Below, piece by piece: positions 7,601 through 9,877 of a DNA stretch of 9,877 nt. Under the pieces are notes generated by a model that did not search any database, was not told the origin of the DNA, and worked only from the letters and a program-made list of their open reading frames with translations. The stretch lies in assembly GCA_017963875.1 (NCBI GenBank), contig JAGCTA010000509.1, positions 1 to 9,877 of the forward strand. The letters run 5' to 3'. This stretch comes from Victivallales bacterium. Its GTDB lineage: Bacteria; Verrucomicrobiota; Lentisphaeria; Oligosphaerales; Oligosphaeraceae. A program made the position numbers and the translations under genes. Within the stretch, counting starts at the first letter, position 1; each line of letters starts with the position of its first letter.

Positions 7601-8706
7601 TTCAACTTGACATCCAGTTTCCATTTCTCATTGACTTCCTCGCAAAGCAGGAACTGCTTCGGAAGTTTTTTGACAAAGGGGCTTTTCTTGTAGTCGTTCT
7701 GTATTTTCTTGAAATAAACCACCGCGCCTTTGGACAACTGCTTTCCTGCCAGTTTCAAATCGCCCTTGGCTGCCGTGACTTCCGCAAGGCCGCGGATGGC
7801 GATGGCCTTATAATACATCAGTTCAGGCATCGGGGAAGTCGCCTTCGAGTTTCCTTCCTCCATTTCCTGGACAAAGTCCTCAAACTGCTTGATGGCTTTG
7901 ATCGCATCCGCAAAATAGCGGATTTTGGCGATTTCCGCCTTGTTCATCTTGAGTGCCTTAATGCGGCTGTTTCCAAGGATTCCCTGGATTCTTCCGACCT
8001 GGATTGCGGCCAGAGCACTAATACCGTCTCTTATGAAGAAAAGGCTCTTGAGTTCCTGCGTCGCATCGTTAAGGACCTTTCCGTCAACGGGTTTCCCGTC
8101 ATCAAGTTTGTTTTCCTCAGCCTCGATCTTGGAAAGTTGCTTTAGATAGGTCAGTTCGCGTTCACCCATGTTGTCGTCGGGCGGCATCTTGTCAATTAGG
8201 GCGGCGGCTTCGTTTCCTCTTCCAAGTTCCTTTAATACTGTATTATAATATTGAAGGGCCATGATGAATTCCTTCTTGGCGCGCTTCCCATTTGGAGCCT
8301 CTGGAATCAACTTGAAATATTCCTTGAAGGCCTTGTCAGACTGTGCATACTGGCCGATTTCAGCATATTTTGTGCCTCGGATATAGAGGACGCGCGTATA
8401 TTTCGGATTGTCTGGCTTGAATGACGCCAGTTGCCGCTCCGCATCCTGTGTCTTGCGAATGGAAAAGAAATAGACCGCATGTGCGATTTTTAGTTCATCC
8501 GTTCTGCTGGCGTACTTGGCATCCATCGCCTTCCGCTGCATTTCCGCATAGAAGTCAAGTCGCTCCTGGCCCAACCTGACCAGAAATTCAAAATCATAGT
8601 CCCATTCATTGTCCGCCTCTGCCGCCCACAATGCGCCAGAAAAACACACTACTGTCATGATGCCCGCCAAGAGCCACTGACGAAACTGATGTCTTGATGT
8701 GTCCAT
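4606..8706 (-). CDS. Large exported TPR - coiled-coil - TPR protein
   Basis: A 1366-residue protein, the first gene of the cluster. Three in-frame ATGs lie in ATGGAAATGGAAATGG (8718, 8712, 8706). The third is preferred because a GGAA sits six bases before it and it gives a clean signal peptide (MDTSRHQFRQWLLAGIMTVV..., probable cut after ALWA at 28); a GTG at 8781 would add a poor leader. Residues about 40-660 are helical TPR-type repeats (e.g. VLYIRGTKYAEIGQYAQSDK, YFNRFIAADDGTLSKDDLLT). About 666-1036 is a long K/E/A/Q-rich coiled coil (IRAAEKSQKALPDQI, RLQADQGDITRNLAALTKAN, EIEASFAKIEKDIKDAEAKR). From about 1040 TPR units resume (GYRDYLRVYPSGKYFA...ALVDLENYSEAVQQLNNLVG). No lipobox or further membrane helix, so it is predicted periplasmic. 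Inferred role: a long scaffold or tether cooperating with the ExbBD motor, loosely like CpoB (coiled coil plus TPR) of Tol-Pal. Exact function unknown. Confidence 0.85.
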   Translation of the reverse strand: MDTSRHQFRQWLLAGIMTVVCFSGALWAAEADNEWDYDFEFLVRLGQERLDFYAEMQRKAMDAKYASRTDELKIAHAVYFFSIRKTQDAERQLASFKPDNPKYTRVLYIRGTKYAEIGQYAQSDKAFKEYFKLIPEAPNGKRAKKEFIMALQYYNTVLKELGRGNEAAALIDKMPPDDNMGERELTYLKQLSKIEAEENKLDDGKPVDGKVLNDATQELKSLFFIRDGISALAAIQVGRIQGILGNSRIKALKMNKAEIAKIRYFADAIKAIKQFEDFVQEMEEGNSKATSPMPELMYYKAIAIRGLAEVTAAKGDLKLAGKQLSKGAVVYFKKIQNDYKKSPFVKKLPKQFLLCEEVNEKWKLDVKLNLPKVDKSDLAAVFEKGDIILRDKKDYSAAASEYKAAIDKNMKNPAVVNYVGKYMQCLAMLDKYDEGKKFIEQLQATFTGDDARNGIGMAALMLGSYADKRMREWPKGKPNPYKVKQEQIYFWARDVFVDYAPGHPQAAAVAYDLGITKYNEGVAALKAAKEKAPAQQEAAIKGAVEIMKKVAPYFQRVATVFPLHEKGKAALMKLGQIYNITDQRDAAIEYFNRFIAADDGTLSKDDLLTANYLIAELNLRSNRPKEAHVAYQKVKSLTEPGGQYAGLKQAATFREVAMAFLPDMVSRESNLLTSRIALMEERRNKLTNGIYDLDAQIRAAEKSQKALPDQIKNVNEQAEETKRVLTSFELDYKAKAAAQAKAEAAKPDAPKTEQEYYGIFIKGVEDAAHTNATTEAEAIAARRKSLEDEQARLQADQGDITRNLAALTKANDKMKADITKSQARITEIEASFAKIEKDIKDAEAKRAEMQNTLSTSTDDDEIKKTRDELKKQIELVGKLQNDKIDIVSNAAKQEIINCQREIQLKQGAIGDNEWQVQLFKAEQAVIELKLAGINSLLKSLDVRQAFNDEVKATLEKDEAARLKANDAIKKRGAEIAAAVDAEAKKEQAMLDNLSKLTAAGIKKCQEQKVKMQSEIREIETAVKPLEAEWKKEKNEAVTGYRDYLRVYPSGKYFAICTTDLAAALVDLENYSEAVQQLNNLVGGRVPECSDAPGNTKCDPQKTAYALFNLAKAQTKARRQAEASATYGRLMDSKHPAVKEAVAQMPLGNLFFIADQGMEVNAPAAALAACEIILSRVNASKQAGSQLRPAQIDKCYINAAKAALLAKDAAKAKQMVTQLLAANPKTAFLYDARFLEAEAMVAQGDVNGGIGMLNQMLRKVNDSAISNRIRCKIAQLYLASGKPEYRNSAINVYQSIIDFAKENAEMNSDWTTTPEARNNQEWVDTSFVEAAKLYKAAGDSQKLKDTKILYHKLFPRGAKLSVIDGIN

Positions 8707-8828
8707 TTCCATTTCCATTTTATATTGTCTAGTTAAAATTTCCGCTATCGCCATCGAAGAACAATGGCATCCACTCGACACGACCTTGCCAAACCCATAG
8801 TTTGCTAAAACCCTTAATGTGATACTTT

Positions 8829-8857
8829 ATATTAAAAATCCCATCAGTCAAATTCAA
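8829..8857 (-). promoter_or_regulatory. Candidate promoter for the TPR-exbBDD operon
   Basis: On the minus strand a -35-like TTGAAT (8852-8857) is followed after 17 bp by a -10-like TAATAT (8829-8834). An overlapping TTGACT (8846-8851) with TAAAGT 16 bp on is an alternative. It would give a leader of roughly 110 bases before the TPR gene. The AGTCAA motif lies within it. Confidence 0.4.
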
Positions 8858-8946
8858 GAGCAAAAAAAAGAATCTGTTGGTGCCATTTTTGACTTATCAT
8901 GTTTTTCCTTATGTTCAAAACTTCTGCTAATTATTCCTGTAAATGC

Positions 8947-8974
8947 TTGCAAAACAACTTTAATCAACTATAAT
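8947..8974 (+). promoter_or_regulatory. Candidate sigma70-type promoter of the TetR gene
   Basis: TTGCAA (8947-8952), 16-bp spacer, perfect TATAAT (8969-8974). Transcription would begin near 8981, about 60 bases before the TetR start. Short inverted arms ATCAA (8963-8967) and TTGAT (8978-8982) flank the -10 and could be part of an autoregulatory operator. Confidence 0.55.
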
Positions 8975-9041
8975 ATTTTGATGAGTGACAAAAAGTCAAG
9001 GACAGTGCTTGAAACACCTGATAGAACAAGATTAAGAGATA

Positions 9042-9659
9042 ATGCAAAAACGCGCAGAGGAAACAAAAAGAAAGATATTGCAGGCTGCGACTGTCCTTTT
9101 TTCCGCCAAGGGACTCAACGGGGCGACCGTTGATGACATCGCCAATGCCGCAGGAGTCAACAAGCAACGACTGTATGCCTATTTCAACTCGAAAGACCAT
9201 TTGTTCGAGTCCGCGCTTCTGAATGTCTTCGAAAATGTGGAGTTGTTCTCCCGAAAGACGCTCGACAAGGCGAACAAGTCCCCTGAACGCCTGAGCGAAA
9301 TCCTTGTAGAGGGATTCCTGAAAGTCCACGCATCCCATCCATCCCTCTGGCGACTGCTCGCCTGGGCAAACCTTGAAGGCCCTAAATGCACAGACGCATT
9401 GAACCATGCGCGTAAACGTGAAAACGATGAATTGCGAGTCTTGTTTGAAAGCGAGGTCCAAAAAGGCAGGATGCGCCCCGTCAAGTTCGAGATTTGGCTT
9501 TTCACCCTTCTTGCCGTGACTTGCTTCCGCTATTCAAACCACTTGACATTGGCTCATACGCTGGGTTGGGATCCCGCTGAACATGATTTCGAGAAAGACC
9601 TTGTCCAGGAGATCAGCCAATTGTTTTCGGTTATTCCAAACCAGCCTAGTCACTCCTGA
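9042..9659 (+). CDS. TetR/AcrR-family transcriptional regulator
   Basis: A 205-residue dimeric DNA-binding repressor type protein of normal family length. Helix 1 begins at about residue 6 (ETKRKILQAATVLFSAKG), and the helix-turn-helix is at about 28-47 (ATVDDIANAAGVNKQRLYAY) followed by the family hallmark YFNSKDHLFESAL (47-59). The C-terminal ligand-binding and dimerisation half (about 65-200) is all helical, with LWRLLAWANLEG near 107-118; its ligand cannot be told. The ATG at 9042 has a weak purine-rich AAGAG upstream and places the HTH at the usual distance. It is divergent from the large TPR gene, so it is a candidate regulator of that operon and of itself, which is inference. A frame-shifted 50-codon plus-strand reading frame overlaps its start and is not thought to be a gene. 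Confidence 0.93.
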   Translation: MQKRAEETKRKILQAATVLFSAKGLNGATVDDIANAAGVNKQRLYAYFNSKDHLFESALLNVFENVELFSRKTLDKANKSPERLSEILVEGFLKVHASHPSLWRLLAWANLEGPKCTDALNHARKRENDELRVLFESEVQKGRMRPVKFEIWLFTLLAVTCFRYSNHLTLAHTLGWDPAEHDFEKDLVQEISQLFSVIPNQPSHS

Positions 9660-9680
9660 CGCGAAACAGAAGCCATCACG

Positions 9681-9806
9681 TCTCATGTCTCACGTCTCAT
9701 GTCTCACGTCTCATGTCTCACGTCTCGCGTCTCACGACTCATGTCTCACGACTCATGTCTCACGTCTCATGTCTCACGTCTCGCGTCTCACGACTCATGT
9801 CTCACG
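9681..9806. repeat. Heptanucleotide tandem repeat array (18 units)
   Basis: Eighteen contiguous 7-bp units. Every second unit is TCTCACG; the alternating ones are TCTCATG, ACTCATG or TCTCGCG. The order of variants gives a 56-bp higher-order repeat: 9695-9750 and 9751-9806 differ at one base only (T9695 versus A9751). A degenerate unit (CATCACG) precedes the array, and TCTTGTAAG ends it. The array lies 21 bp after the TetR stop in a 218-bp stretch without a gene. It is not a CRISPR array because there are no spacers. Confidence 0.95.
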
Positions 9807-9831
9807 TCTTGTAAGTTATGTATTGAGCCTC

Positions 9832-9877
9832 TGCTCTGCTCCGCGAGAATGGGACACCATCTCGTCGGAGCGGAGCA
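9832..9877. repeat. Long imperfect inverted repeat at the window edge
   Basis: TGCTCTGCTCCGCGAGA (9832-9848) pairs with TCTCGTCGGAGCGGAGCA (9860-9877), giving 17 pairs with one bulged T and one T-G wobble. Inside it TGG/CCA (9850-9852/9857-9859) closes a GACA tetraloop. It could be a bidirectional terminator or a dispersed REP-like element; the window ends at the last paired base, so a following T-run cannot be judged. Confidence 0.65.

Larger units (their letters stand above)
8707..9041. other. Divergent AT-rich intergenic region
   Basis: These 335 bp separate the start of the large TPR gene (minus) from the TetR gene (plus). The stretch is clearly richer in A/T than the flanking genes. It holds one promoter candidate in each direction and three AGTCAA motifs: 8846-8851 (plus), 8889-8894 (minus) and 8994-8999 (plus). 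The first two, extended to AGTCAAA/TTTGACT, form an inverted pair 35 bp apart. No convincing gene is seen inside. Confidence 0.7.

Noticed and set aside
5278..8145. Plus-strand open frames of 158-253 codons opposite the large TPR gene
   Set aside because: Antisense shadows of a long intact coding frame with clear signal peptide, TPR and coiled-coil composition; they overlap each other and show no coherent protein.
8981..9133. 50-codon basic plus-strand reading frame (MSDKKSRTV...) before and over the TetR start
   Set aside because: Its ATG lies at the predicted transcription start with no ribosome site, it overlaps the TetR gene out of frame, and it has no recognisable features.
8964..9505. 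Minus-strand open frames of 165 and 108 codons opposite the TetR gene
   Set aside because: The plus frame has the full TetR hallmark; the antisense frames have no family features.
9681..9806. CRISPR array
   Set aside because: Units are 7 bp and directly abutting with no spacers, and no cas gene is visible.

Overview
The window carries a compact minus-strand gene cluster read from about 8.8 kb towards position 1, a divergently transcribed TetR-type regulator on the plus strand, and a repetitive non-coding tail at the right edge. The gene set points to a Gram-negative bacterium of the Planctomycetota-Verrucomicrobiota-Lentisphaerota (PVC) group, perhaps Lentisphaerota/Victivallales. The reasons are a TonB-positioned protein ending in a squalene-cyclase-fold (prenyltransferase/squalene oxidase repeat) domain, with the linker style I associate with PVC genomes, an ExbB with its own signal peptide, and a very large secreted TPR/coiled-coil protein. 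This placement rests on recall of family patterns; no search was run.

Layout in minus-strand transcription order: (1) a 1366-residue exported TPR - coiled-coil - TPR protein (8706-4606); (2) a 249-residue exported protein with a small beta-type N-terminal segment and TPR-like helices (4559-3810); (3) an ExbB/TolQ/MotA-family proton-channel subunit (3728-2958); (4) and (5) two divergent ExbD/TolR-family subunits (2861-2388 and 2290-1871); (6) a 532-residue single-pass membrane protein in the position of TonB/TolA, with a short cytoplasmic tail, one membrane helix, a very acidic proline-containing spacer and a C-terminal toroid-like domain (1771-173); (7) the first 39 codons of a second copy of gene 6 (119-1), running off the left edge. 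The visible 119 bp of that copy is base-for-base identical to the start of gene 6, and the identity stops exactly at the start codon. All genes share a strand and gaps are 46-99 bp, so one operon is likely. Two gaps (exbB/exbD and second exbD/gene 6) contain strong stem-loops without a T-run, more like RNA processing or stability elements than terminators.

Working hypothesis (inference): ExbB plus two ExbDs use the proton gradient to drive a TonB-like protein whose usual receptor-binding C-terminal domain is replaced by an alpha/alpha-toroid domain without the visible cyclase DxDD motif. The two TPR proteins would act with it in the periplasm, as accessory TPR proteins do in some TonB and Tol-Pal systems. 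The adjacent tandem copy suggests swappable effector ends on a common, homogenised membrane anchor.

The AT-rich region between the big TPR gene and the TetR gene holds plausible promoters in both directions and several short AGTCAA motifs. Downstream of the TetR gene lie 18 contiguous 7-bp tandem repeats with a higher-order 56-bp period, then a long imperfect inverted repeat at the window's end; no gene is visible in that 218 bp.
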